Source of the DNA: Rehmannia glutinosa
Taxonomy: Eukaryota > Streptophyta > Magnoliopsida > Lamiales > Orobanchaceae
Direction: 5' to 3'
Assembly: GCA_016081115.2 (NCBI GenBank)
Contig: CM071928.1
Location: 57,171,950 to 57,235,949 of the forward strand
Length of the DNA: 64,000 nucleotides
In this document: piece after piece, positions 25,441-36,908 of the stretch
How the letters are laid out: each line of letters opens with the position of its first letter
Numbering within the stretch: the first letter of the stretch is position 1
Made by a program: the position numbers and the translations under genes
Notes under the pieces: generated by a model
Database searches by the model: none
Seen by the model: only the letters and a program-made list of their open reading frames with translations
What the model was told of the DNA's origin: nothing

Positions 25441-25665
25441 TTACAATATTTATTTATCATTTTTTAAGCAAAGACGGTTTTGCAATTAAGGGCATGTGTC
25501 AGAATATTCGAAGAATATTCCACCGGCTATGGTCGTTGTATGGCAAATTGCAAATTTTGTGTAGTATGTATGATAAAGTATAAAGAAAATTAGTTCATAT
25601 GGTAATGTGCAAAACACCGCATAGTTTAGGGTATAGTATTTTTTCCTCATATATATATATATATA

Positions 25666-26747
25666 CTATAACAACACCCGTGTGTTACACGGGATTTATA
25701 CAAAATTTAAATTTTAGTGTCACAAATTTATTTGTAATAATTATAGGAAATCCAAAATACTAATTAGAAATATTAAAAAATAATTAAAAGAATATCATAC
25801 AAATAGTTCACTTCATATTCTGAAAAAACTTCTTTATAATCTACACTATTTGTTCTATTTCCAAGTGTGTCATCTTTGTCACAACAAAGACTTTTCAAAC
25901 CCCTTTTGCTCTTAATTCTCGATATGGTCACATAAAGTTGACCATGAGATTGTGATAAAATCCTTTATATTTGTGGTTATAATTTATCTTTTAGAGTTGA
26001 GATTTATGAGAAATTCTTTTATTTTGGTATTTTATATTTTATCTTTTAGAGTTGAGATTTGAATCTCGTAGTCGCAACAAATCAGAAACTAAAAGGTGCA
26101 TATAAACCAAATATATTTTTAAAAGATAATATTTTGAAATGTATGTCAAACCCCAATTTCTATTAGTTATTAGATTCCTTTACGTGTTTCTCGAATTTAT
26201 TGAGAAAATTAAAGATAATTTGATATGATCTTGTAGTATAATAACTATTCGGCCTCAGATCGATAATTTAGTAAATTAGTTTATTTAATTTTAATTGTTG
26301 GAATAGGCTCATTTATATCTACGATGAGCTTATTTAATGTGATTATAATTTGAATTGAATTATTTATTTAATTGTGAATAGAATTGGTTAGTGGGTTAAA
26401 CCTGAATTTACTAAGAGTTTTTGAATATACGTTGAAGTTAGCATAAATCGAAAAATAAAAGGTGCATATAAACCAAATATATTTTTGAAAGATAATAGTT
26501 TTAAATGATAGCGTAGATAAATCTTTGATATTTAGATTACTTCTTATCTCTTAAAGTTGTTATTATATTTTAAATTAAAAAATTCAAAAATATATTATCA
26601 ATTCACCTTTAATTTGTAGATAGCAATGCCACATGGATAATTATAAAGTAGGCATGTGGAATTGAGAGAATGAGGAATTGACACATATCAAAATTAATAA
26701 GGTAATGACACGTGTCAACTTTGTTTTTCTTTTAGTATATATGATTG

Positions 26748-26748
<1 letters not shown>
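25666..26748 (-). mobile_element. Helitron, internally deleted
   Basis: On the minus strand the 5' end is TCAATCATATATACTAAAAG (from 26748) with A just outside it. The 3' end has a 7-bp hairpin (25677-25683 with 25687-25693) and finishes TATAG|T, so its terminal tetranucleotide is ATAG instead of CTRR. Both ends match the second Helitron at 62659-63427. Near the 3' end it encodes a recognisable Helitron helicase C-terminus. The rest of Rep-helicase is missing, so it is a deletion derivative. Confidence 0.82.
25773..25964 (-). pseudogene. C-terminal fragment of the Helitron Rep/helicase
   Basis: On the minus strand one frame runs through ILSQSHGQLYVTISRIKSKR, GLKSLCCDKDD and TNSVDYKEVFSE to a TAA at 25775-25773. 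The S-H-G-Q-L-Y-V-x-(I/V)-S-R signature followed by G-L-K is the conserved last motif of Pif1-like helicases in plant Helitrons. YKEVF is the usual tail. Only about 60 residues remain, of a protein normally well over 1000, so it cannot act. It shows that this element descends from an autonomous Helitron and fixes its direction. Confidence 0.85.

Positions 26749-26774
<26 letters not shown>
26749..26774. repeat. (TA)n microsatellite
   Basis: Thirteen or so TA units directly follow the Helitron 5' end. Similar TA tracts occur at about 27755-27773 and 27829-27872. Confidence 0.9.
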
Positions 26775-26776
<2 letters not shown>

Positions 26777-26778
<2 letters not shown>

Positions 26779-27745
26779 GTTAGGATCAAATGTGGCAGGG
26801 GGCTTACCGTGTGGCAGTGTGGATTAATCCAATCCATCCACACATTTTATTCAATGGTCCAGATTGCTATTAAAAGGTAACTGATATATCAATTAATTAA
26901 TAGGTGGAAAGGGCATAATAGTAACCATCAAAATGCCATAAATCACGCCTCCTACAATCAAGGATTGATTAATATCCTGTTTCCATAACTGAATTATGCA
27001 CCATTTTAAAAGTTGAACTGTACACCATTTAATAACTAACTGTACACCATTTTATATCTAACAGTGCATCATTGTATAACTAATTATACACCATTCAATC
27101 CCAACGATTTTTATGGAATTTGATTTTACAATTGTTCCCGCTTTTCATTCAATTGTGGTTTACTCACAATGATGTACAATTAGTTATACAATGATGCATT
27201 TTAGATATAAAATGGTGCACAGTTCAACTATTAAATTGGTGCATAATTCAGTTATGGAAACGTGATCTTTATCACATCCATGATTGTAGGGCGTCATTAT
27301 GGGAAGGTGGTTACACCATTTTGTCTTTATAGGATTTTTAGATGATGTACAATTAGTTATACAATAATGTACTGTTAGATATAAAATGGTGCACAGTTAA
27401 GTTATTAAATGGGAAGATGGTTACACCATTTTGTCTTTATAGTTCCTTTAGATGATGTACAATTAGTTATACAATGATGCACTACTAGATATAAAATGGT
27501 GCACAGCCAGTTATTAAATAGTGTACAATTCAACTATTAAAATGGTGCGCTATTTCAGTTATAGAAACGTGATATTAATCAATCTCTTGATTGTAGGAGC
27601 GTGATTTATGGCATTTTTCTAGTTCTATTATGCAATTTCCACCTATTAATTAATTGATAAATCAGTTATTTTAATAGCAATCTGGACCATTGAATAAACG
27701 GTATGGATGGATTGGATCAATCCACACCGCCACACGAGATTCCAT
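26777..27745. mobile_element. Inverted-repeat element with GGATCAAATG end and GCACCATTT core
   Basis: The arms are roughly 210 bp. GTGTGGATTAATCCAATCC and CAATGGTCCAGATTGCTATT on the left are repeated inverted before 27745, and the match continues to the CACGCCTCCTACAATCAAG region near 26950. The core holds many copies of TGCACCATTTTA and its complement, and a 110-bp tandem duplication. The left terminus AGGATCAAATG recalls the element at 34061, so the two are probably related. It lies between TA microsatellites, so the target duplication cannot be read. Confidence 0.75.
27301..27520. repeat. Tandem duplication, two units of about 110 bp
   Basis: 27301-27410 and 27411-27520 both begin GGGAAG(G/A)TGGTTACACC and end AGTTATTAAAT, with about 90% visible identity. 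A third partial copy of the second half (ATGTACAATTAGTTATACAA onward) precedes them near 27170. Confidence 0.85.
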
Positions 27746-27841
27746 CCATATGTATATATATATATATATATATCTTTTTACCATGAAAGTTTTATCTCAC
27801 AACTTGGATCAGATTTTCACACATTCATTTGATATATATAT

Positions 27842-27873
<32 letters not shown>

Positions 27874-27896
27874 CACATGTATGTATATATATGATA

Positions 27897-28326
27897 GAGA
27901 TAATTCGATTTGCCCCCTCCCCCAACTATGCGGGTTTTATACTTTAACATTAAATTGTTCTACTTTACCATATGCACTTCGTAAATTGTTGTACTTAGTC
28001 TATAATTTCCAATTTTACCCCTTAACCTTTATGATTATTTTATTTTTTGATATCTGAAAATGGTATCATAGCCTAAGTTTATTGATTAAATTTACTATTA
28101 TTTATATATTGACTAAAGATGATGAGATTTTGAGAGAAAATTGACCCACATAATTGCTCGAGATGTAAAGCTACAGACAATCCACTGACAATGAGGGGTA
28201 AATTGGGAATTTATAGGCTAAGTGCAACAATTTTCAAAGTTCAGGGAGTAAAATAAAACAATTCAAAATTAAGTGGGCAATGTAAAAAGAGGACACATAA
28301 TTTGGGGGGCAATTCAAAATTACCTC
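27897..28326. mobile_element. Mutator-type small inverted-repeat element
   Basis: It begins GAGATAATTCGATTTGCC and ends GGCAATTCAAAATTACCTC. The arms are about 130 bp and share GGGGTAAAATTGG(A)AATT and GCACTTAG(TC)-like sequence. The flanking 9-bp direct repeats TATATGATA at 27888-27896 and 28327-28335 are identical. At 430 bp it cannot encode a transposase. Confidence 0.88.
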
Positions 28327-28335
28327 TATATGATA

Positions 28336-29037
28336 TGTGTAAAATCTTAATTTGATCATCTTGTCCCAGATATCGATCGTAATATCCATTCCAAATAGCT
28401 AGTGCTGATCATAACACATATGTGTTTCTTGCTTACATTGTCCAAACTAGTCCCTTTACAAGATATTGATATTTTAGATCCCTACTTTAATTTACTTCCT
28501 TATTTAGACCTTCGACGTGTAAACAAATTTTGGCTTGAGAAAAATGTAATTGGAGATATCATTCCAACTGGCCTGACATGTTTATTTTGTGGGTCGCCTT
28601 GAACAACAGAAATCATCAAATGTCAAACTAATTAGACCCTGATCTTAAAAAAAGGTAATCATTTACCCAAATCAATATTTATTTTATTCTAAAAAAATCA
28701 ACATTTATTTAGAATTAGGCTATGTGTTGATTTTATCAATTTATAAAAGCATTGGGTCATAGATATCACAATGAAGTTCTATACTTCAATTATTGATTCG
28801 CTTCATGTATAAATTTTAGAGTTAGTTACATATATTGTCATAGGTGTCTTTAAGAACATATAGAAAAGAGGCCACAAATTTTAATGTCCAATTAGTTAAT
28901 TACCACCACCATACTCTTTGAGTGATATATACATATACATAAGCACAAAAATTCAAGACTAAAAGTATATGATATAACTATAAATATTGAAATTATTGGA
29001 TGGAACCAACTACAACACTCCCCACCTGTGGAAGCGG
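28336..29037. other. Intergenic stretch, nothing identified
   Basis: This is AT-rich. A 66-codon plus-strand frame at 28402-28602 shows no recognisable motif and I do not call it. Confidence 0.5.
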
Positions 29038-29716
29038 TAGGGGTGATCATAAATTTTCAAAAACCGCCCGAACCGCCCGCACCGCACCACACCGCACCGT
29101 TTATTGTGATTTTTCGATTATAACCGCGATTTAAAAGATTGAATGAAAACCGCACCGCCTTGTTGGTTCGGTTATGGTTTTGGAACAAAACCGCACCGTC
29201 AAAACCGCACCGCCCTCATATATATTTAGGGGTAAAATATAAGGCTTCTCATATGTCTATAGTTTAATAATTAGGCAATCAATATATTAAAAACTAGATT
29301 GGTGAATAATAAATTACTTGTCAAATAGAAATAGAAAGTAAATATGGAAAATATGTGGCAATGTAACAACAAACAGTGGTTCCTTATCTTACCAGAAATT
29401 CTCATATGTTCTCATATGTTCTGTAATCTAAGTATTCTTTTACCAGAAGAAGTTTTATTAGACAACTTAATGTTATAATTGCAACTTAGCTCCAAATCAA
29501 CTTAAATATTTATATTATAATTTTATCAATCTTATAATATTTTTGTTTATTAAAAACCGCCAAACCGACCGTCACCGCCCGCCACCGCTCGAAACCGCAC
29601 CTTTGGTTTTACATGTTAAAACCGCGATTTGAAATTATATTTTACGAAAACCGCATTAGGCAATTCGGTTTGAATTTTAAATAAAAAAATCGCAAAACGC
29701 ACCGTGATCACCCCTA
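29038..29716. mobile_element. hAT-like non-autonomous element (ACCGCACCGC-rich ends)
   Basis: TAGGGGTGATCA at 29038 is repeated exactly inverted as TGATCACCCCTA to 29716. The sub-terminal regions on both sides carry clusters of AACCGCACCGCC motifs. The core is AT-rich and non-coding. An exact 8-bp flank duplication was not found, only partial similarity (GAAGCGG / AAGCAGC). The superfamily is inferred from the TAGGGRTG-type terminus. Confidence 0.75.
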
Positions 29717-31617
29717 AAGCAGCATTGGGATGGATCCACTTGATTTGTGTAATAGTGCTGTCACACATCCTTAAGGAAAAAAATAAAAAAATAGAAACAA
29801 AAGAAGGAGAAAGAAAAATGAAAAAAGAAAAAAAGGGGCCATGGGGCATGTGGATGCATTCCTGTACACATGCGTGGTCTTCAAATCTCTTATACACATT
29901 TACTTCAGTTTTTGTTAAAAGTTTCCAATGGGCATAAACAAACAAACACATATAATTGGTAAATATAGACAAAAATACTTGTTTATCATAGTTGCTTGGC
30001 TGTGCTAGTATGTGACTGGCCTTTATAAACCTTGAAGATGATTAGATGAATATGTTTAGTTTGTTGCTTATTTCTCTATGTTAGAAACTTGGGATGCAGA
30101 TTTGTACTTTAATGCAACGAACAATTAACAGTATTCTGCAATAGTCTTACTGTAGACACCAAATTTTTTTGTCAAATTGTCAATTAGTTTTTAATCTTGA
30201 CAATTAAGAAAAGATCTTGCTATTAAGGAAGTGATTTACCAATTGTTTGGTAAATAAATCAAGTCAATTCAAACAAAATCACAATCTTGTGATTATCACA
30301 AGGTATGCCCATGGACCATGACTGATCAATCAAACCGCGAATCTCCACCACACGCCTGTAAATAAAGGTCCTCTTACACAAAAAAATTACAAGTTGGAGA
30401 GAAGGAACCCAAACAAGAAAGACGTGAAATTCTCTCAACTTAAGAAGTTCAAATTCAATGAGGACCACACATATTTTTGATTCAATAAAATATTATTTGT
30501 ATTAATTTTTCTTGTTTGTTAATTTACAGACACGAAAATTGTGTTACACTTACATGATAACTATTATCAAAGGAACAAACATGAATGTAATGTGTTAAAA
30601 ACTATGAATTATATATACGTGTACACCTATGTGTGCTCGAAAACATACATAAGTATTCGTTTGCTACCATAAACAAAGAAATTGCAATTAATACCAATAC
30701 ATTTTTTAGTAACGACTTTTACCTTAATCAAACACGTTCTTGCAATGATAATTTCTTTCACCAAAACGAGTTGAGCATTTCTATTGTGTCCAAGAATGAT
30801 GCAATATCCTATAAAGTGATTCTCTATTAAGAAGGGGCAATAAGAATAGGTTGAAAAAGATTGTGAAAGAACCAACTTTTCATTCACATGGCATTGGAGA
30901 ATGTATATATGTTTGATGAAGCCATTGTAAAAGAAGTTGTCCCAAATTATGCCCAAGGCTAGGTTCAATGCCATTTTGGCTAATGTCAGGGTTAAAAAGT
31001 AGCCAACACAAGTGCACGTTTGTGGGGCTAACTAGGGTAGCTGACCCTTGACGCAATTTGCTGAGCTTGCCATAGTGCTATTTTCACTCATCTACTGTTT
31101 TGAATGTGGGGTGGGGGGCACCCTTCTGACTTTGTCCTGTATTTTGTAATTTCTATTGTTTCAAAATTAATTAATGATGTACTTACATGCCCACAAAAAT
31201 ATTAGGACTGTTGAAAATTCTCTTTACCAAATCCTATATAGTTGGCTTTTTTCTTTTCTCTTGTTTTTTTAATTTAGTTGTTTTTCTCTCTTTTTTTCTT
31301 TTACGATAGTTATGGAATCTCCCTCGTGGGAGTCTATGTTCCTTAATAATTGGAATTTCGTCCTCTTAATAAAGAGTGTTTTGTCCCACATAGTGGGATA
31401 TTGTTCAAAAGATTTTGTCTTTGTGACGTTTCTCATTATTGTGGACGTTTTGTATAGAAGATTTTGATGATCCATCAAGATTAGTGACATATGTACGTTC
31501 GTGATTTGTCTATTTAAAATCTATTTCCATGTTAATACTATTACATATTCAGTTCATATTATTGTTATGTTTATTTAACTAATAATATAATTTAAATTGA
31601 TAATTAAATAATATACA
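29717..31617. other. Intergenic stretch, no gene recognised
   Basis: This holds long AT-rich sequence with a purine-rich tract at 29775-29835. The reading frames (up to 118 codons) lack domain signatures. It could hold promoter or non-coding RNA sequence of a neighbour outside the window, but nothing in it shows this. Confidence 0.45.
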
Positions 31618-32745
31618 TGATGCTGCTTTTTAGGGCAGATCACTCCAAAGCTAAGATTTACGACAAAGTTCTTCTTCCCAATAGGGAAGTCTTCAAATCT
31701 TCTTTTAAAGTGGTGGAAGTTCTTGGACGGGGAACTTACTGCACACACACGCAAATGTTAGAGGGCCCAGGGGTTATCCCAGGGAAGCCCTCCGACGCTC
31801 AAGTCAGCACAATGATCGAGAGAGAATAAGACGGTGATCGAATACTGAATTAAATGCGCCAAAGTAATTATGAGTGAATGTACTTACAAATGAAGAGGAG
31901 AGAGCTTTTTATATACGTGTGGTAGTGCGCCTTGTGGGCGCGTAGGAGAAATCGGTCTATGGCCCGATCCGGACTCATTTGGTAGGGTTATTTCATTAAA
32001 GAAGGTCTCATGTAGAACCATCTTACGGATCCGGATCACTTAATTGTGCCTCCAAGGGCCCAAACCCATATGTCCAACTTGGGATATATTAAGTGTGCAA
32101 ACTTATCCTCATTTTCCTATGTGGGATGGAGCATCTCTCCTTCCCCACATTTTCCATTTTCCATACCATTTATTTGTATTAAGTGACTAACTTCTAGCAT
32201 TAATTTCTCATTCACCCGGAATCGGTTTTGAGAAATTCCAAATGCTATTCTCATCTACTCTCTTAGTAGAATTTTTACAAATAATTTAATTCTATTTTCC
32301 ACTAATGGAAACCACTTAATTATTTGGTCAAAATCGGGTCAACACCCATTTCTCAAAGACCAAATTCCAACAGGTCATATATGAGTTTTTGCCTTTCATT
32401 AATAGTTCATTGGGTAATTAATATTAAATCAATATATAAATCAAATTATATTTTAAATTATTAAATGACGTTTTGTTGGGATTTGGTCCAAGATCACTCA
32501 TGGGCTTTAAAAGAGCGCGGCGCGGCCGCGATAACTTCAATTGCATAGTTAAAGGATAGCTTAAAGCAGATATGATTTGGACTACCTTACCAACAGATGA
32601 TCTTCTTTTCTCGGTGCCCATTACATAGAAACTAAGGTTAAAAGCGTCAACATGGGATGGGTGACCCCCTTTTTTCGAGTGCGGCGTGAGTGAGGACAAA
32701 ACGCTTAAATCGTCAATCCGTTCAAACACGTTTCTTGCCCCAACA
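31618..32745 (-). mobile_element. Solo LTR, Ty3/gypsy-like
   Basis: On the minus strand it runs from TGTTGGGG to GCAGCATCA. Identical 5-bp direct repeats ATACA flank it at 31613-31617 and 32746-32750. A TATATAAAAAG box (about 31903-31915, minus strand) precedes CTGACTTGAGCGTCGGAGGG (about 31785-31805), the same R/U5-type signature seen in the solo LTR at 1313-1729. At 1128 bp it is longer than that one but shares the start TGTTG and the end GCATCA. No internal region adjoins it. Confidence 0.85.
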
Positions 32746-32750
32746 ATACA

Positions 32751-33150
32751 TAAGCAAATTAAACAAGTAATAATGAACTTAAATGAAAAGGCAGAGACAT
32801 GACATTCAATTTAATAAAATACAAACAAAAATATCACACATTAATAGTTTTCATTTTCTGAATTGGTATATTTTATCTCACAGATGATCAATTCTCGAAT
32901 TTCTCTGCAATGTGGTTAATTATCTTGTTTTTTATGTGGTTCGTTATCTTGTTTTGTATCCTTTATTTATTTATGACATATTATTAGGAATATATTTAAA
33001 ATAATATGAATGTTTGATGTAAATAACTAAATTATGTTAAAAATATTATGTGCATATTAGACATGAAAGGAGTATCTTTGTTGAAAAATTTATAATCGCG
33101 GTTAAATTGGAATTCCTAAAATAATTATAAAATAAAAAATAATTACCTTT
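32751..33150. other. Intergenic stretch, nothing identified
   Basis: This is AT-rich sequence with no coding or repeat structure that I can see. Confidence 0.5.
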
Positions 33151-33159
33151 TTTTTGTGG

Positions 33160-33508
33160 GAAAATAGCTATGTGAATAGTGTTGCTGCACACTGTTCATG
33201 CCTCGAAATACCTCCGTATATGAGATCAAATTGCTCCCGGGGGCATATACGAGTGGTGAAGATTTGGTGGGAACTCATCTTGAATAGCATCCGTGTGGGT
33301 TCAATTCGGGAGAGATCGTTATTAGTAGATTGGGGGTCGAACATAATTGTTCTCTTTACAGGAGGATCTGGTTGTACGCAGCAGACCCCGTCGAGAACAA
33401 CGGCCATCGTGCACATCCGCGGTTTACCTTGGCGGCGGAATGAGGAGCCGAGCATTGTTGTCCTCGAGCGTGGTCAAGCCGGAAGTTAGTTATCAAAAAA
33501 AAAAGATT
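33160..33508 (+). mobile_element. Possible SINE-like retroelement
   Basis: This is a GC-richer block in AT-rich surroundings that ends in a poly-A run (about 33496-33506). GTGGGTTCAATTCGGGA near 33295 resembles a pol III B box. A weak A-box-like CGAGTGGTGAAG lies about 45 bases upstream. A 111-codon frame here has no protein-like features. No clear flanking duplication was found, so this is tentative. Confidence 0.35.
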
Positions 33509-34060
33509 GGAGGATAAATTACCGCTCATCGTTTGATATGCTTTTGAGAAAAAATCATTAAGAAAGATGGTTTTCTTATTTTAAACTAGGAAAATTAATG
33601 CGGTTAGAAGCTAACGAGAATAACAAATAACACAAATACTACCGTTGATTCACAAAACTACCTAAAGTATTGAACAAAGAATGTGTATTGCTTGGAGAAG
33701 AGATAACTCTCAAAATTTAACAATATTCAATCTTCCTAAAAATAATAGTAAAACAATTATTTATACGACCAAACTAAAAGTCCTAACTTAATTAGAAAGG
33801 GGATGACTTTTTTATGTAGTGTGATATTGTAGGAGAGATATCAATATATATCTCAATCTCATATCCCGATTAAAGTCCGATGGTAGGGATGGCAAAATGA
33901 CCCGCCCGTGGGTACCCGTCCCGCCCGTCCCGTGCTATTTTTTAAATCTATTTAATGTATATTTTACATGTATATTATATAAAAAAATATAGTTTTATGT
34001 ATTTAATATTATATTTAACATATATAATGATATATTTTATAAAAAGATATGTATGTATAA

Positions 34061-34279
34061 GGGAGGATCAAGTGAGACCATGTCTCTAGGTGAGACACAA
34101 TGGACTAATCTCAACCATTCCCACTATTAATCAATGGGTATGATTTAATGGATAAAAAATATATTAAAATATTAATTTAATCAATATAAGGGTAGTAGGG
34201 TAAAATAACATAACAAGTTAGTTACAAAAATGGAATCAAATCTCTTTCTCTCTCACATCTCCCAATTTCCCAATCTCAC

Positions 34280-34323
<44 letters not shown>

Positions 34324-35113
34324 CCTCCATTAACGCAAATAAAGAAAACTGTGAAGAACTCGAAAATTATAGTTCATGAAAATTTCAGAGAAAAAACAAG
34401 AAAAATCGATACAATATTACAGAGAAATAACGATCGAACAGTGAGTTCGAAAACTAAATATGCAACAAAACCCAACTAAATATGCATTATTTGAAAACCA
34501 TCTATGCAGCGTAAAAAAACTAATATGTAGTACAGTATATCCAACTATGCAAGACATCATAAACTATGCAACAAAATCAACTAATTATTTATTATCTAGA
34601 AATTATCTATGCATTGTGGAATAATTAAATATGCAGTACATTATGTAATATCCCATTTTTATAATTTCCAAAAGCAACATCCCATTTTCATAACTAAATA
34701 TACATTATATCGAACCTATTTATGCAGTGTAGTATATAATATGCAGTACATTATATTCAATTATGTCTTGTTTTCGTAAAATAGTGCCAACAAATAACTA
34801 AATATGCATTATTTGATGTCTAATTATGCAGTAGAAGAACTCTAATTATGTTGTAAAATAAAAATATTTGAAAAAAAAACAGGTTCCTTAAATTCCGCCA
34901 TAAAATCCGGCAGTTTCAATATTAGCCCATAAAATCTGCTGGGACCACTAATTTGAATTATAAAATTACAATCTTACCCTTAAAAGCAGCGAAAATTAGG
35001 AAATAATTAAAAAAACTGAATTAATCACATCCCTTCATTTTTTAAGATCAATGGGTAAGATGAGTCCACACTGTCTCACCTAGAGAGGGTGGTCTCATTT
35101 GAACCAAATCCTA
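34061..35113. mobile_element. Inverted-repeat element nested in the hAT-like element
   Basis: AGGATCAAGTGAGACC...TCTCTAGGTGAGAC on the left is repeated inverted on the right (GTCTCACCTAGAGAGG...GGTCTCATTTGAACC). The core has many loose repeats of AACTATGCA and AATATGCATTAT motifs. The ends resemble those of the element at 26777. No clean target duplication could be read. Confidence 0.7.
34281..34320. repeat. (TC)20 microsatellite
   Basis: This is an uninterrupted run of TC dinucleotides inside the nested inverted-repeat element. Confidence 0.95.
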
Positions 35114-36908
35114 TGTGTATAGTATAAAATATAATATTAAAAATTGTTAAATATATAAAATATAAGATAAAAAAAAATCAACACGGGGCGACCCGCCCCG
35201 CCCCGTGGAGGGGACGAGACGGGTCTGGGTATTGAGATATCCGCCCCTCCCCATTGTCATCCCTACCTGATGGGAGAAGTTACTAGAAAAACCTCATCTA
35301 AATAGGACTCCCTATTATCTAAAATATGGATGCGACCTGATTGCACCCTATCATGCATATTTGACTCGACCCATCCGAATCATATCCTCATAATTCTCAT
35401 CTCACGTCTTCTTTCATACATGAAATAAGGTGTGTGACCAAGCGAGAAAGTATAGGTGATGAGAGTTATATTAAGTCATCACCAAACTAACATAATTCTA
35501 CAACTCAATAACTCGCTATGTACCCCAAACCAAGTGGTCGCACCCAGTCAAGCATCTTTTGATCCTTCAATGAAATAAATAGAGTATGCTCGACTCACTC
35601 AAATATATTTCTATATTCATGAATAGTCAAGCCCATTTTGACATAGTCGCCCGGGCTATGAATCATAGAACATAAGTGTGTTACCAACTTAATTCTTTCT
35701 CGGCCCCACATGCCAATTAGCTTGGTCTTGACAACTTTCCTAGACATGCTCTGACAGACCAAATCACACATAGCCATTGGATACATGCTAAAGTAGCGTC
35801 ATCAAGCTTACACCTTATGACATGGTTCAAAGTCCCAAAGGGTACAAGAAAATAATATGGGCTCACACAGTGATGAAACAGGGACCCATTTAGTCACTTT
35901 CCTATAGGCAGTAGCCTCAAAGCACATGTAGTATGAATACATGTTATGTGGAGCGCCCACTAAATTTAGGCATGCCACGCTCTAGACATCATACAAATCT
36001 TAGTCCAATCGCTATACAAGCGTCCGACCTGTGTATTACTCGTAGTTACTCCCAAAGTATCATACTATAGTTCGCACATTCGACTACAAACATGTTTTTA
36101 TGAAGTTTGGACATACTTCATAATCGATCAACTCGGATCTCATCTTAACATCTAGCTAAGGCGACTATTAATTATACTTATTAACCTTCCTCGTTGCTCT
36201 AGCGCGGCGATCATTCGCAAACCTCCGTGCGCGACACAATCTTTTAAGTTTCATCATGCTCGCTCTCTTAGCGCCAGGGTGATTGCCCGTGTGAGAGGGC
36301 CAATCAAAGCGTGGTGACAACTCACAAGTTCAGTACCAAAACACATAATGAGAATTCAACATATCTCATTAATCACAACATGTTCTCACAAGCCACATAA
36401 TCAATTCTCTTAATCCCTAATGGCTCTCATGCCTTTGGAGCATATCTCCAAACAAAGGCTCATAAAAGGGATGACCGCCCACACCGCTCATAGAAGTATG
36501 TCTGAGAACAATATTAACTATGCGCAAAAATTCTTAAGTGAAGTATAGCCTCAAGTTAGTATGTTTGTTCCACCACCATGTTTGGCTCCCAAACCATACA
36601 CCAAAGTAGTTTTACTATTACAAAGACAACAAAATACATCATAGATGTGCACAATGCACATCATTTCAATATGCCAAATTTGCCTCTAGCAAATCATAGA
36701 CCAATCTGTTAAGATATATAAGTATCCACATGTTGGCATCACAATAGCACATGGATCACTTCGATATCCACTCACCAATCACACTGCTAAGTACATGACT
36801 TGTTGGGTATGCACATAGTGCACATCAAACATTCGACAGTACTTACATAAACTAGCTAGCATTTCTTTTCTTCCTCGGAGACATTGTTTCTTGACTAAGA
36901 ATATGATC

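Larger units (their letters stand above)
21607..25646. mobile_element. Large inverted-repeat element hosting other insertions
   Basis: GGAAAAAATACTAAACCC at 21607 is repeated inverted at the right end (GGGTATAGTATTTTTTCC, to 25646). The arms continue for about 200 bp and share TTTGCAC, TTTACCATA..ACTAC, a GGCCAT...CGGTG block and AAAACCGTCTTT-like sequence. The flanking 9-mers are AT-rich and agree at 7 of 9. The arms resemble those at 5921/21566 and 27897/28326, so all three belong to related families. Inside lie the foldback element (22456-23310) and a Helitron terminus (24788-24814). No transposase frame was seen. Confidence 0.65.
33884..35265. mobile_element. hAT-like element with nested insertion
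   Basis: TAGGGATGGCAAAATG at 33884 is mirrored by CATTGTCATCCCTA ending at 35265. GGGTACCCGTCCCGCCC-type sequence lies inside both ends. The flanking 8-mers TCCGATGG and CCTGATGG agree at 6 of 8, both differences being C/T. An inner element occupies about 34061-35113, leaving only a few hundred bases of host. Confidence 0.75.
33509..36908 (-). repeat. Probable LTR-retrotransposon-derived non-coding DNA (interrupted)
   Basis: Left of the hAT-like element is sequence with a minus-strand TATAAATAA box (about 33756-33765). Right of it (35266-36908) is moderately GC-richer DNA without frames. Its look is that of a long LTR or untranslated retroelement part, not a gene. I could not find ends or a partner copy in the window, so this rests on composition and the TATA box only. 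Confidence 0.3.

Noticed and set aside
27170..27545. Repeated motif spacing that could suggest a CRISPR-like array
   Set aside because: The repeats are imperfect, occur in both orientations and lie inside a plant transposon. The window is eukaryotic.
27690..27947. 85-codon plus-strand frame rich in Tyr-Ile repeats
   Set aside because: It is produced by TA microsatellites and crosses a transposon boundary.
29616..29972. 118-codon minus-strand frame with Phe-rich segment
   Set aside because: It straddles the end of a hAT-like element and a purine-rich tract, and no homologous pattern is seen.
33154..33489. 111-codon frame on the plus strand and a 95-codon frame on the minus strand
   Set aside because: The block looks like a retroposed pol III-type sequence with a poly-A tail. 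The frames have no protein pattern.
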